NCBI RefSeq assembly: GCF_022024275.1
Contig: NZ_CP091804.1
Span: 930,001-994,000, forward strand
Length of the DNA stretch: 64,000 nt
Origin: Sphingopyxis sp. BSN-002
Lineage (GTDB): Bacteria > Pseudomonadota > Alphaproteobacteria > Sphingomonadales > Sphingomonadaceae
Direction of reading: 5' to 3'
The position numbers were made by a program, and so were the translations under genes. Shown here one piece after another: positions 16,055 through 24,601 of the stretch; position 1 is the stretch's first letter, and each line of letters opens with the position of its first letter. The notes below the pieces were generated by a model. That model had not been told where the DNA came from. It did no database searches and worked only from the letters and a program-made list of their open reading frames with translations.

Positions 16055-16854
16055 CCAAAATCGCTGCCGAACTCGACGACGACGGTCGATGGCGAGGTTC
16101 CGCCCTGCGGCGAGAGCGAGACCCATTCGCCTGCACCCAGCCCGCGCAAGCGCCGCCTCTCGGAAACGGGGCCGTACAGGATGATGTCGAGCGCCAGCCG
16201 CGCGAGCCGCTTGACCATCTCTGCGACGGTCCAGCCGGACGGGATGCGCGCTTCGAGCTCTTGTCCACCGAACATCGCAAGCCCACGCGTACGGACGAAA
16301 GCCCCGTCGCCGGCATCTTGCTGGCGAAACGCCACGAGATGGAGCACCGGCGGCATGCCGCTCTTCAGCATCTCGGCGATCGAGGCACGAAACTGCGGTG
16401 CGTCGGACCACAGCCTTGCCGGCGACCAGAAGACATGGCTCGCATCGAACAGATCGATCAATAGCACCATCGTCTTGAAGAACTCGCGCATCCGCAGCGT
16501 TTGCGACGCCGCATCCTCGCTCGCCTCCGGAAAGAACAGCCAGCAATGACCGCCTTCCCGCCAATCGTCGGGAAGGCTCGCGGCGAGCAGGCTCGTCGAG
16601 GAATCGCGGGGATCGGCGAGGTCGAGGAAGTCGGACGGCGCCCGGCTGGCGAGCAGCGATAACGCCGCGAAATGCACCCGGTAACGCGGCCCGTCGGCCG
16701 AATCCCCACCCACCCGTTGCGGCTGGAGCCCCATATGCCGCAACGCGGTCTCGACCATATCGTCTGTGCGGTCCGCAAGCGCCCGCCCTGCGATCAGGGC
16801 GAAGGGCTCCGATAGCATCGGAAAGATCGGATTGTCGCCATGCCCCACTTGCAC
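16051..16854 (-). CDS. Unknown protein coupled to the AHH nuclease (DUF4261-like?)
   Basis: The 267-residue protein has a central segment LLIDLFDASHVFWSPARLW, then PPVLHLVAFRQQ, RTRGLAMFGGQELEARIP, and a helical end VAEMVKRLARLALDIILYG. This layout resembles DUF4261 proteins as I remember them, but the match is tentative. There is no signal peptide or membrane segment. Starts at GTG 16854 (267 aa) or ATG 16818 (255 aa) are both possible. The four-base overlap with the AHH nuclease implies equal dosage, which would fit a partner, inhibitor or substrate adaptor. None of these is shown. Confidence 0.75.
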   Translation of the reverse strand: MQVGHGDNPIFPMLSEPFALIAGRALADRTDDMVETALRHMGLQPQRVGGDSADGPRYRVHFAALSLLASRAPSDFLDLADPRDSSTSLLAASLPDDWREGGHCWLFFPEASEDAASQTLRMREFFKTMVLLIDLFDASHVFWSPARLWSDAPQFRASIAEMLKSGMPPVLHLVAFRQQDAGDGAFVRTRGLAMFGGQELEARIPSGWTVAEMVKRLARLALDIILYGPVSERRRLRGLGAGEWVSLSPQGGTSPSTVVVEFGSDFG

Positions 16855-16960
16855 GATATCGGCCGCCCCTAGCCCAGGGTTCGCCCTTGCATCGCAAGAC
16901 TTGCCAGAATGTTCAAACGCTTATTCGGGCATTGCGGCAAGTTAACCGCGCCGGACCGGA

Positions 16961-18922
16961 TCAGATTGCGACCTGGCTTCCCAGTTCGACCACGCGGTTG
17001 GTCGGCAACCGGAAATATTCCATCGCGCTTTCCGAGTTGCGCAGCATCCATGCGAACAGCTTTTCGCGCCAGATCGGCATACCGGGCTTGCTCGCCGCAA
17101 TCAGCGTCTGACGCGACAGGAAAAAGCTGGTCTCCAGCATCTTGAACTCGCCGCCGCAGCCGGTGGTGCGCTTCAGCGCTTCGGGAACGTCGACCGGCTG
17201 CATGAAGCCATAGTTCAGGATCAGCCGGTGGAACCCCTGCCCCAGCGCCTCGAGCTGGCAGAGCTTGCTCTCGGGAACGAAGGGCACGTCGGCGATCTTG
17301 ATCGTCAGCAGGATGATCCGTTCGTGCAGCACCTTGTTGTGCTTCAAATTGTGGAGCAGCGCGTGCGGCACGCCGTCCGACGACGAGGTCATGAACACCG
17401 CGGTCCCCGGCACGCGCGTCGCGCTGTTCGCCGCGGACTTCACGAACACCGGAATCGGCATCGCCCCCTCGGCCATTTCCTGCTGCATCAGCTTGCGCCC
17501 GCGCGACCAGGTCGTCAGCATCGTGAAGATGATCAGCCCGATCGCCAGCGGCACCCAGCCGCCGTCGGGCACCTTGATCAAATTCGCGCCGAAATAGGCG
17601 ATGTCGACGACGAAGAAGACCGCCAGGATCGGCAGCGCTTTCCACGCCGGCCAGCGCCACAGCACGAACAGCACGACGCTCATCAGACAGGTGTCGATGA
17701 ACATCGCGCCGGTCACCGCAATACCGTAAGCGGCGGCAAGGTTGCTCGACGATCCGAAGAAGAGGACGAGCAGGATGACCATCACCATCAGCCCCCAGTT
17801 GACCACCGGGATATAGATCTGCCCCTGCGCCGACGCGCTGGTGTGATCGACGCGCAGCCGCGGCATGAAGCCCAGCTGGATCGCCTGCTGGGTCAGCGAG
17901 AAGGCGCCCGAAATCACCGCCTGGCTCGCGATGATCGTCGCGAGGATCGCAAGGATGACGACCGGTACGCGCCAGGTATCGGGCATCATCAGGAAGAAGG
18001 GATCCTGGATCAGCTGCGCGGTCGGCGCGACCTCGGCGGCGAGCACCATCGCGCCCTGCCCCATATAGTTCAGCATCAGCGCCGGCAGCACGAAGCACAT
18101 CCAGCTGAGCCCGATCGGCGCGCGCCCGAAATGCCCCATGTCGGCGTAGAGCGCTTCGGCGCCGGTCACCGCGAGCACCACCGCGCCCAGCGCGATGAAC
18201 GCCGTGAACCCGTCATAATAGAAAAAGCGCAGCGCGTTGACCGGATTGAGCGTGTGCATGACGATCGTCGGATGGTCGAGGATGTGCATCACCCCGAGCA
18301 CCGCGAGCATCGTGAAATAGAGCAGCATGATCGGCCCGAACAGCATGCCGACCTTCGCCGTCCCGCGCGACTGGATCGCGAACAGCCCGATCAGGATCGC
18401 GAGCGCGATCGGCACGATATAGGGCTCGAACCCGCGGCTCACATATTGCAGACCCTCGGTCGCCGACAGCACCGACATCGCCGGCGTGATCATGCTGTCG
18501 CCATAGAAGAGCGCGGTCGCGAACACGCCGAGCAGGACGATCGGCCAGGTCCAGCGCTTGCCCTCCGACTGGCGGCTGATCAGCGCGAGGAGCGCGAGGC
18601 TGCCGCCTTCGCCCTTGTTGTCGGCCTTCATGATCGTCAGCACATATTTGAACGTGACGACCAGCATCATCGACCAGAAGACGAGGCTCAGCACGCCATA
18701 GATGTGCAACCGGTCGGCCTCGATCGAGTGATGGCCTGCGAACGTTTCGCGGAACGCGTAGAGCGGGCTCGTGCCGATATCGCCGAACACGACGCCGACC
18801 GCGCCGACGGCAAGCTTCAGCTTGCTATCGCTATGATGTCCGTGGCCGTAATGGACCGTTTCGGCGGCAGCAGTCGCGGCGGAACCCGCCCCGTTTGCCG
18901 CCTGTTGCGACTCAGCAGTCAT
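16961..18922 (-). CDS. kup: KUP-family potassium uptake protein
   Basis: The 653-residue protein matches Kup throughout: [21 protein letters not shown] near residue 36, [19 protein letters not shown], and [20 protein letters not shown]. About 12 membrane segments occupy residues 35-440, and a soluble C-terminal domain of about 200 residues follows. The protein imports K+ with protons at the inner membrane. An N-terminal histidine- and alanine-rich extension of about 30 residues precedes the first helix. It lies just downstream of ccmI on the same strand, but with 56 bases between and no functional link. Confidence 0.95.
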   Translation of the reverse strand: MTAESQQAANGAGSAATAAAETVHYGHGHHSDSKLKLAVGAVGVVFGDIGTSPLYAFRETFAGHHSIEADRLHIYGVLSLVFWSMMLVVTFKYVLTIMKADNKGEGGSLALLALISRQSEGKRWTWPIVLLGVFATALFYGDSMITPAMSVLSATEGLQYVSRGFEPYIVPIALAILIGLFAIQSRGTAKVGMLFGPIMLLYFTMLAVLGVMHILDHPTIVMHTLNPVNALRFFYYDGFTAFIALGAVVLAVTGAEALYADMGHFGRAPIGLSWMCFVLPALMLNYMGQGAMVLAAEVAPTAQLIQDPFFLMMPDTWRVPVVILAILATIIASQAVISGAFSLTQQAIQLGFMPRLRVDHTSASAQGQIYIPVVNWGLMVMVILLVLFFGSSSNLAAAYGIAVTGAMFIDTCLMSVVLFVLWRWPAWKALPILAVFFVVDIAYFGANLIKVPDGGWVPLAIGLIIFTMLTTWSRGRKLMQQEMAEGAMPIPVFVKSAANSATRVPGTAVFMTSSSDGVPHALLHNLKHNKVLHERIILLTIKIADVPFVPESKLCQLEALGQGFHRLILNYGFMQPVDVPEALKRTTGCGGEFKMLETSFFLSRQTLIAASKPGMPIWREKLFAWMLRNSESAMEYFRLPTNRVVELGSQVAI

Positions 18923-18978
18923 TGCGCGCCTTTAGACGAGCTTGCGCGGCGATAATAGGTTCCAAATCGGGACGCACC

Positions 18979-19629
18979 TTACGGGCCCGCGGGCGCCTCG
19001 GCGGGCAGCTGCGGCCCCATCGCCTGCCGCAGCTGGGCCAGCCGCATTTCGAGGTCGGGCCGCCACGGCGCATCGGCGGGCGAGCGCGCGAGAAGCTGGC
19101 TCCACACGCCCTCGGCACCCTTCAGATCGCCGCTTTGCGCCATCGCAAGCCCCGCGAAAAAGGGCGGCGCCGGATGCGTCGGGTCGCGCTTTGCCGCCTC
19201 GTCGAAGGCCAGCGCGGCGGCGGGCGACATCACGCCGCCGCCGTGCGCGACAAGCGCATTGCCCAGACCGACCCACAGGTCGACATTGTCGGGATATTTC
19301 TCGAGCCCCTTTTCGAGCGTTTTCGACGCCAGCTCGGTCTTGCCCGTCCGCATGAAGCCGTCGGACATCCCGATCCATTGCGCCGCGGGACCAAAGCGGT
19401 CGGCCATGCCCTGCTGCCGGTCCGTGATCGCTTCGCCGAAGCCGTCGGGCTCCGCCGCCTTCGCGACGGGATGACCCGGCAGCGAAGGACTCCCCTGCAA
19501 CGCATAGCCGGCAAGACCGAGCATCACCGCTGCCCCGGCAAGCGGCCGCGAGGCGGCGGGAAGCTTGCCGAGCCAGAAGATGCCGCCGACGGTCAGCAAG
19601 GCGAACAGGAATATCCAGAGCCAGATCAT
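18979..19629 (-). CDS. ccmI: Cytochrome c biogenesis TPR protein CcmI-like
   Basis: The 216-residue protein has two N-terminal membrane segments (MIWLWIFLFALLTVGGIFWL and a second around residues 32-48) and a C-terminal TPR domain (KTLEKGLEKYPDNVDLWVGL, ALAFDEAAKRDPTHP). CcmI-type proteins hold apocytochrome c for the ligation machinery. It is the last gene of the ccm cluster and starts in ATGA overlap with ccmH. It is shorter than the two-domain CcmI of model species, so only the core module is present. The open frame back to 19731 lies within ccmH and is not used. Confidence 0.85.
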   Translation of the reverse strand: MIWLWIFLFALLTVGGIFWLGKLPAASRPLAGAAVMLGLAGYALQGSPSLPGHPVAKAAEPDGFGEAITDRQQGMADRFGPAAQWIGMSDGFMRTGKTELASKTLEKGLEKYPDNVDLWVGLGNALVAHGGGVMSPAAALAFDEAAKRDPTHPAPPFFAGLAMAQSGDLKGAEGVWSQLLARSPADAPWRPDLEMRLAQLRQAMGPQLPAEAPAGP

Positions 19630-20069
19630 GCCCCGCGCTCCCCCCCTCTCTCCTCTTCGCCTTCTCCGCGCCGAAACCGCCCGAACGCCAGCCACCCGCC
19701 GAGCGCGAGGAACAGCAGCGGCCCGAACCACAGCAGCGCGGTCGCAGCGTCAAGCGGCGGATCATAGGTCACCCAGTTGCCATAGCGCGCGACGAGCCAT
19801 TTGCGGATCGCGTCGGGGCTTTCGCCTGCCGCGATCTTCGTGCGCACCTCATTGCGCATATCGCCCGCCAGCGGCGCATCGCTGTCGGCGATCGACTGGC
19901 CCTGACAGACCAGACACCGCAGCGTTTCCATCAACTCCTTGGCCTGCGCCTCCTGAGCGGGATCGCGCAGCTGCTGATAGGCATAGGGCGCGGGGGGCAG
20001 ACGGTCCTGCGCGGCAATCGGCGTCGCGACCAGCGCCATCAGCGCCAGCGGAAGCGCATACGCCCTCAC
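19626..20069 (-). CDS. ccmH: Cytochrome c maturation protein CcmH (CcmL type)
   Basis: The 147-residue thiol protein has a signal peptide (ending PIAAQ), the LRCLVCQGQS motif with C52 and C55, and one C-terminal membrane helix (TALLWFGPLLFLALGGWLAF). It helps reduce the heme-binding cysteines of apocytochrome c in the periplasm. The start is a GTG at 20069 overlapping the ccmG stop (GTGA). Only this start gives a proper signal peptide. The tail is charged (RRGEGEEERGG). Confidence 0.93.
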   Translation of the reverse strand: MRAYALPLALMALVATPIAAQDRLPPAPYAYQQLRDPAQEAQAKELMETLRCLVCQGQSIADSDAPLAGDMRNEVRTKIAAGESPDAIRKWLVARYGNWVTYDPPLDAATALLWFGPLLFLALGGWLAFGRFRRGEGEEERGGERGA

Positions 20070-20596
20070 TTCATCGCCTCCAGCTTGGCGATGATCTCGG
20101 GGACCTGTTCCTGCAGGATCACCCCCTGAATCTGTTCGCGGATGATCCCTTTGCCATCGATCAGGAAGGTTTCGGGAACGCCCGACGACCCGAGCGCGAT
20201 CTGGACGCTGCTCTGCACGTCCGACCCGATCCGGTCGAACGGATTGCCATTCTCGGCCAGGAACTGCGCGACATCCTCGGGCCGGTCGCGGATCGCGATG
20301 CCGTCGATCGGCACGCCCGCGGCCTTCAGTGCCTCGAGTTGCGGCGCCTCGGCGCGGCACGGAATGCACCAGCTCGCGAACACATTGACCAGCCGCGGCT
20401 TTCCGTCGGAAAGCTGGCTGCTTTTCAACCCCTCGACTCCCGCGGTCGCGGGCGGCAGGTCGAACAGCGGCATCGGCTTGTTGATCCATTGCGACTGGAT
20501 CAGCGTCTCGGCGGGCACCGTCAGGCGATAGATGAAGGCGCCGAACAACAGCCCCATGATCGCCAGCGGCACGAACAGGACCCAGCTCCTCTTCAT
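20066..20596 (-). CDS. ccmG: Thiol:disulfide interchange protein CcmG/DsbE
   Basis: The 176-residue membrane-anchored thioredoxin has one N-terminal helix (WVLFVPLAIMGLLFGAFIYR) and the active site WCIPC at 76-80. The cis-proline region SSGVPETFLID is also present. It keeps CcmH and apocytochrome thiols reduced on the periplasmic side. The start at 20596 overlaps the ccmF stop (ATGA). A much longer frame in the same phase upstream, to 21850, is the shadow of ccmF. Confidence 0.95.
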   Translation of the reverse strand: MKRSWVLFVPLAIMGLLFGAFIYRLTVPAETLIQSQWINKPMPLFDLPPATAGVEGLKSSQLSDGKPRLVNVFASWCIPCRAEAPQLEALKAAGVPIDGIAIRDRPEDVAQFLAENGNPFDRIGSDVQSSVQIALGSSGVPETFLIDGKGIIREQIQGVILQEQVPEIIAKLEAMK

Positions 20597-22563
20597 GCGA
20601 AGCGCTCCTGAGACTTGCGCGCGCGCCGCGCGCGCCAGATTTCGATCAACTGCGCTCGTCCCAGCAGCGACAACGCCGCGCCGATCGCGATCAGCGCACC
20701 GCCAAGCCAGATCCACCACACCAGCGGCTTCCACCACAGGCGCAGCTGATAACGGTCGGCCGATGCGCCATCGGCGCTCGGGACCGGTTGCCCGAGCACG
20801 ACATAAAGCTGCCCGCCCGGCCGCGTCAGCAACGCGGCCTCGTTGGTCTCGGTCGGCGCGGTTCCCATCAACCCGGGGAACATGCGCGCCTCGGGATGCA
20901 GCGTGAAGGATGCACCCGACGGCGTCGTCGCGATCAGCGTCCCGCGGATCGCGGTGTAATTGGGGCCTGCGACGGGTTTCACGCCTGCGAATTTCACCGC
21001 GAAATCGTCGACCTTCACCGTCTCGCCCGGCGCTGCGGCAACCAGCCGCTCCTTGATGAAGGCGCTTTCGGCCGCCATCCCTGCAAGCGCGACCGCAACG
21101 CCGAAATGCGCGATCACCATGCCCCATGTGGGCAGCGGCGTACGGCGCAGGTTGCGCTTCCACAGGGGGGCGAGGCTTGCGACGCCAACGATGCCCGCCA
21201 CGGTCATGCCGAGCAGCGGCAGCACGCCGACCTTGCCGCCGAACAGCACCAAGCCGAACAGAACGACCGCCCCCGCGAACACGGCCGCAGGCAGGCGCGA
21301 CCACAGTTTCTTGCCATCGTCCTTGCGCCAGCTCAGCAGCGGTCCCGCGACCATGACGAGGCACAGGATCAACGCGAGCGGTCCCGCGACCTTGTTGTAA
21401 TAGGGCGGACCGACCGAAATCTTCTCGCCCATCGCCTCGGCGACGATCGGATAGAGCGTGCCCAGGAGCACGAGCGCGAGGATCGTCGTGAGCAACAGAT
21501 TGTTGATGACGAGCGAGCCTTCGCGGCTCATCAGCGCGAACTTCTTGCCTTCGGCGACCGCGCCCGCACGCAGCGCGAACAGCGTCAGCGCGCCACCGAT
21601 ATAGAGCGCCATCAGCACGAGCAGGAAAGTCCCGCGCTCGGGATCGACGGCAAAGCTGTGGACGCTCGTCAACAGGCCCGAGCGGACGATGAAGGTGCCG
21701 ACCATCGACATCGAGAAAGCGATCACCGCCAGCATCACCGTCCACGCGCGCAGCGCGTTGCGCGTTGCGGTCACCGCCACCGAATGGAGCAGCGCCGTCC
21801 CCGCGAGCCAGGGGATCAGCGAGACATTCTCGACCGGATCCCAGAACCACCAGCCACCCCAGCCGAGCTCATAATAGGCCCAATAGCTGCCTGCGGTGAT
21901 GCCGAGCGTCAGGAAAATCCAGCTTCCCAGCACCCACGGCCGCATCGCGCGCGCAAAAGCGGGACCGATCTCACGCGTGATCAGCGCCCCGACCGCAAAG
22001 CTGAAAGCGACCGAAATCCCGACATAGCCGACGTAAAGCGTCGGCGGGTGGAAGGCGAGGCCCGGGTCCTGCAGCAGCGGATTGAGCCCCTGCCCGTCGG
22101 GCGGTGCCACCGGCAACCGCTTGAACGGGTTCGACGAGAACAGCAGGAACGCAAAGAAGCCAAGGCTGAGCGCCGCCTGCGCCGCGAGCGTCGCGACCAG
22201 CGTATCCTTGCGCAGCCTTTTCTCGAAGATCGCGACGAGCGCGCCCGAAACGCCGAGGATCGTCAGCCACAGCAGCATCGACCCTTCGTGATTGCCCCAC
22301 GCGCCCGCGACCTTGAACAGCATCGGCTTCAGGCTGTGGCTGTTGCGCGCGACCAGTTCGACCGACATGTCCGAACGGACGAACAAGGTGATCAGCAGGC
22401 CGAAAGCGACGGCGGTGAGCACGCCCTGTGCGACGCTGGCGGGCCGCACCAGTGCGGCGAGATCGTCCTTGCCGGTGCGCACATAAAGGATGCCCGCGAC
22501 CAGCGACAGGCACGCAAGCGCTGCCGCAATCCAGAGCAGGGCCAGACCGAGTTCGGCGATCAT
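20593..22563 (-). CDS. ccmF: Heme lyase subunit CcmF
   Basis: The 656-residue polytopic membrane protein has the tryptophan-rich heme-handling motif GWGGWWFWDPVENVSLIPW, with conserved histidines in flanking loops (GNHEGSMLLW, FHPPTLYVGY). About 14 to 15 membrane helices are expected. CcmF with CcmH and CcmI attaches heme to apocytochrome c. It overlaps ccmE by four bases at its start and ccmG at its end, as part of an unbroken chain. Confidence 0.97.
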   Translation of the reverse strand: MIAELGLALLWIAAALACLSLVAGILYVRTGKDDLAALVRPASVAQGVLTAVAFGLLITLFVRSDMSVELVARNSHSLKPMLFKVAGAWGNHEGSMLLWLTILGVSGALVAIFEKRLRKDTLVATLAAQAALSLGFFAFLLFSSNPFKRLPVAPPDGQGLNPLLQDPGLAFHPPTLYVGYVGISVAFSFAVGALITREIGPAFARAMRPWVLGSWIFLTLGITAGSYWAYYELGWGGWWFWDPVENVSLIPWLAGTALLHSVAVTATRNALRAWTVMLAVIAFSMSMVGTFIVRSGLLTSVHSFAVDPERGTFLLVLMALYIGGALTLFALRAGAVAEGKKFALMSREGSLVINNLLLTTILALVLLGTLYPIVAEAMGEKISVGPPYYNKVAGPLALILCLVMVAGPLLSWRKDDGKKLWSRLPAAVFAGAVVLFGLVLFGGKVGVLPLLGMTVAGIVGVASLAPLWKRNLRRTPLPTWGMVIAHFGVAVALAGMAAESAFIKERLVAAAPGETVKVDDFAVKFAGVKPVAGPNYTAIRGTLIATTPSGASFTLHPEARMFPGLMGTAPTETNEAALLTRPGGQLYVVLGQPVPSADGASADRYQLRLWWKPLVWWIWLGGALIAIGAALSLLGRAQLIEIWRARRARKSQERFA

Positions 22564-22997
22564 GCTTTGGGCGCCACCTTCATATTCTTCGGCATGTCGC
22601 CCATCTGCGGCGGCATATAGCGCTCGTCATGCTTGGCGAGGATGCGGTCCGCAACAAACGTGCCGTCGGCGCGCATCCGGCCGTCGGCGACCATCCCCGA
22701 ATTTTCGGCGAACAGGTCGGGGACGATCCCCTTGAACTGGACCGGGATCGACGCCTTGCCGTCGGTCGCGACGAAGTCGATGGTCAGGCCGTCGGCCTGC
22801 CGCTTGATGCTGCCCGCAGCGACCATGCCGCCCAGCCGCATCGGCTCACCGACAGTCGCTTTGCCGGCGACGACTTCGGCGGGCGTGCGAAAATAGGCAG
22901 CCTCGTCGCGCAGAGCGCTCGCGGCGAGTACGCCGGCTCCGCCGACCCCGCAAAGCGCGATCGCCGCCAGAATCAGTCTTTGATGCTTCGCCTTCAT
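22560..22997 (-). CDS. ccmE: Heme chaperone CcmE
   Basis: The 145-residue protein has one N-terminal membrane anchor and an OB-fold. It ends with the heme-binding site KHDERYMPP, where H123 is the covalent heme ligand and Y127 its partner. CcmE takes heme from CcmC and carries it to CcmF in the periplasm. The start at 22997 overlaps the ccmD stop. The usual H form is present, not the rare cysteine variant. Confidence 0.96.
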   Translation of the reverse strand: MKAKHQRLILAAIALCGVGGAGVLAASALRDEAAYFRTPAEVVAGKATVGEPMRLGGMVAAGSIKRQADGLTIDFVATDGKASIPVQFKGIVPDLFAENSGMVADGRMRADGTFVADRILAKHDERYMPPQMGDMPKNMKVAPKA

Positions 22998-23149
22998 TTG
23001 CGGTCCTTACGCAGCGCGTCGCTGCGCTTCTCGGCCTTCGCCATCGCGCGCCAACTCGTCCACAGGACCGCGCTGGTCAGCAGCGCGGTCAGGATATAGG
23101 CGGCCGCCACATAGGCCCATTGCCCGCTCCCGCTGATCACCCCCGTCAT
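22994..23149 (-). CDS. ccmD: Heme exporter accessory protein CcmD
   Basis: This 51-residue protein begins MTGVISGSGQWAYVAAAYIL. It has one membrane helix (about 11-31) followed by a basic tail, KAEKRSDALRKDRK, the standard CcmD layout. CcmD helps release holo-CcmE from CcmC. The gene starts three bases after the ccmC stop and overlaps ccmE (ATGA). Position and topology make the call firm despite the short length. Confidence 0.92.
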   Translation of the reverse strand: MTGVISGSGQWAYVAAAYILTALLTSAVLWTSWRAMAKAEKRSDALRKDRK

Positions 23150-23152
23150 TTG

Positions 23153-23887
23153 TCAGCTTCCCTCATCGTCGGCGAGCCGCCGCAGCCGCGCCGCGACGCG
23201 GTTGTCGGCGATGATCCGCCGCATTCGCATCAGCACGATGGCGCCGAATAGCAGCGAAAAACCGAGCAGGGTCAAGCCCAAAGGCCACAGCAATGTGCCG
23301 TCGATCGACGAACCGCGCACCGTGATGCTCGGCCCCTGATGCAGGCTGTTCCACCATACGACGCTGCGGTTGATGATCGGAATATTGATCGCGCCGACCA
23401 GCGCATAGATCGCCGCGCCGCGCGACAGCGACCCGCCCTGCCGCTGCCCCTCATCGCCGTTCGTCAGCGCGATGAAGCCCGCGTAGAGGAAGAGGAGGAC
23501 GAGCATCGAGGTCATCCGGCCGTCCCATTCCCACCAGGTACCCCAGGTCGGCTTGCCCCAGATCGATCCGGTCGCGAGGCACAGCGCGGTGAACAGCATC
23601 CCCGGGACCGCGATCGCGCGCGCGGCGATCCCCGAGAGCGGATGCCGCCAGACAAGCTGCACCAGCCCTGCGACGGCAAGGCTCGTCCAGCCGCCCATGC
23701 CGAGCCAGGCCGAGGGCACATGAACATACAGGATGCGGGCGGTCTCGCCCTGCTTCGCCTCGCCCGGAACCATCGTCAGCCCGGCGAAGGCGCCGCCCAG
23801 CACGAGCAGCAATCCGACGCCGAGCAGCCACGGCGTCAGCGGCTTGGCGATCGTCAGAAAGCGGGTCGGATTGGCGTAAGCGTGCAT
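23153..23887 (-). CDS. ccmC: Heme exporter CcmC
   Basis: The 244-residue six-helix membrane protein has the WD motif WGTWWEWDGRMTSML and the flanking histidines (HVPSAW and SLHQGPSI). It presents heme to CcmE on the periplasmic face. It is the first gene of the ccmCDEFGHI chain. The partner ABC genes ccmA and ccmB, often placed before ccmC, are not in the window. A large inverted repeat lies about 115 bases upstream of the start. Confidence 0.96.
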   Translation of the reverse strand: MHAYANPTRFLTIAKPLTPWLLGVGLLLVLGGAFAGLTMVPGEAKQGETARILYVHVPSAWLGMGGWTSLAVAGLVQLVWRHPLSGIAARAIAVPGMLFTALCLATGSIWGKPTWGTWWEWDGRMTSMLVLLFLYAGFIALTNGDEGQRQGGSLSRGAAIYALVGAINIPIINRSVVWWNSLHQGPSITVRGSSIDGTLLWPLGLTLLGFSLLFGAIVLMRMRRIIADNRVAARLRRLADDEGS

Positions 23888-24000
23888 CGGTTCGCGTCGT
23901 CTTTAGGTGAGGCCGATTTATCGGTCCAGTGAATTGCCCGGCGCGACCCGGCGGCGCTTCTGTCGCCCGCCCGGCTCCGAAGGTCAACCCTCGCCCCGTT

Positions 24001-24082
24001 TGTGAACCCCGGCGAAAGCCGGGGCCCAGAATGTTCAGCGCAACGTTTTCGATCTGGGCCCCGGCTTTCGCCGGGGTTCACA
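24001..24082. repeat. Inverted intergenic repeat between ybaN and ccmC
   Basis: TGTGAACCCCGGCGAAAGCC at 24001 is matched by its reverse complement ending at 24082, with the arms extended by GGGGCCCAGA/TCTGGGCCCC and a central loop of about 23 bases. The core resembles the repeat at 501-576 but is a distinct variant. It sits between divergent and convergent functions and probably is a REP-type element that may double as a terminator for ybaN-side or ccm-side transcripts. Confidence 0.75.
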
Positions 24083-24095
24083 TATGCCTGCGGCT

Positions 24096-24449
24096 CTACC
24101 CCTCCGGCCGCGTCCAGATCCAGCTCCCCGTCACCACCGCTGCGATCACCGGCGCCATGACCCATGGCCAGGGCGAGAAGATCGCCGCCAGCACGATGCT
24201 GAAAGCAAAGGCGGCCGTCGCCGCGATCTTGCCCTTGCGGCTGATCGCCCCCTTCTCGCGCCACGCGACGATATGGTGCCCGAAATGCGGATGGTTCAGC
24301 AGCCACGCCTCGAGCCGCGGCGACGAGCGCGCGAAGCAGAAAGCGGCGAGGATGACGAATGGCACCGTCGGCAAAAGCGGCAGGAACGCGCCGATCGCGC
24401 CGAGTCCCAGCGAAGCCCAGCCTGCGACCAGATAGAAATGCCGTTTCAT
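24096..24449 (-). CDS. ybaN: YbaN-family (DUF454) inner-membrane protein
   Basis: The 117-residue protein matches DUF454: GLGAIGAFLPLLPTVPFVILAAFCFARSSPR, then LNHPHFG, W-x-EKGAISRKGK. There are three hydrophobic segments, one at the N-terminus and two after residue 70. Function is unknown in all bacteria. It is a single gene flanked by two intergenic repeats. Confidence 0.9.
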   Translation of the reverse strand: MKRHFYLVAGWASLGLGAIGAFLPLLPTVPFVILAAFCFARSSPRLEAWLLNHPHFGHHIVAWREKGAISRKGKIAATAAFAFSIVLAAIFSPWPWVMAPVIAAVVTGSWIWTRPEG

Positions 24450-24494
24450 CGGGAAGGAGGCTTAGCGGATTTGAACCGCGCTGCCACCCACATC

Positions 24495-24583
24495 CGTTCG
24501 CCCTGAGCTTGTCGAAGGGCCGTTCTTCTTTTCAACGGCCGAAAAGACAAAGACGGTGCTTCGACAAGCTCAGCACGAACGGG
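24495..24583. repeat. Inverted repeat of the GAGCTTGTCGAAG type
   Basis: CCGTTCGCCCTGAGCTTGTC (24495) is matched by GACAAGCTCAGCACGAACGG (ending 24583), with one mismatch region and a loop of about 35 bases. This sequence type is found scattered through proteobacterial intergenic regions. It lies between ybaN and the leucine dehydrogenase gene. Confidence 0.75.
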
Positions 24584-24601
24584 AAATCAAAAGAGTTCCC
24601 C

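Noticed and set aside
15566-16897. A 443-residue minus-strand open frame covering both genes of the AHH pair
   Set aside because: Its first 280 residues are arginine-, alanine- and glycine-rich shadow sequence of the 267-residue gene in another frame. Only the last 162 residues form a recognisable protein, with its own ATG overlapping the upstream stop.
17228-18955. A 575-residue plus-strand open frame opposite kup
   Set aside because: It is antisense to a well-supported Kup protein. It is dominated by R, H, D, Q and E residues, the usual composition of a shadow in GC-rich DNA, and has no fold motif.
20066-21850. A 594-residue frame containing ccmG
   Set aside because: Only the last 176 residues are real (CcmG). 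The rest is the ccmF gene read in the wrong frame.
20788-22620. A 610-residue plus-strand frame opposite ccmF
   Set aside because: It is antisense to the CcmF gene with its WGGWWFWDP motif; composition is shadow-like (R/H/Q/E-rich).
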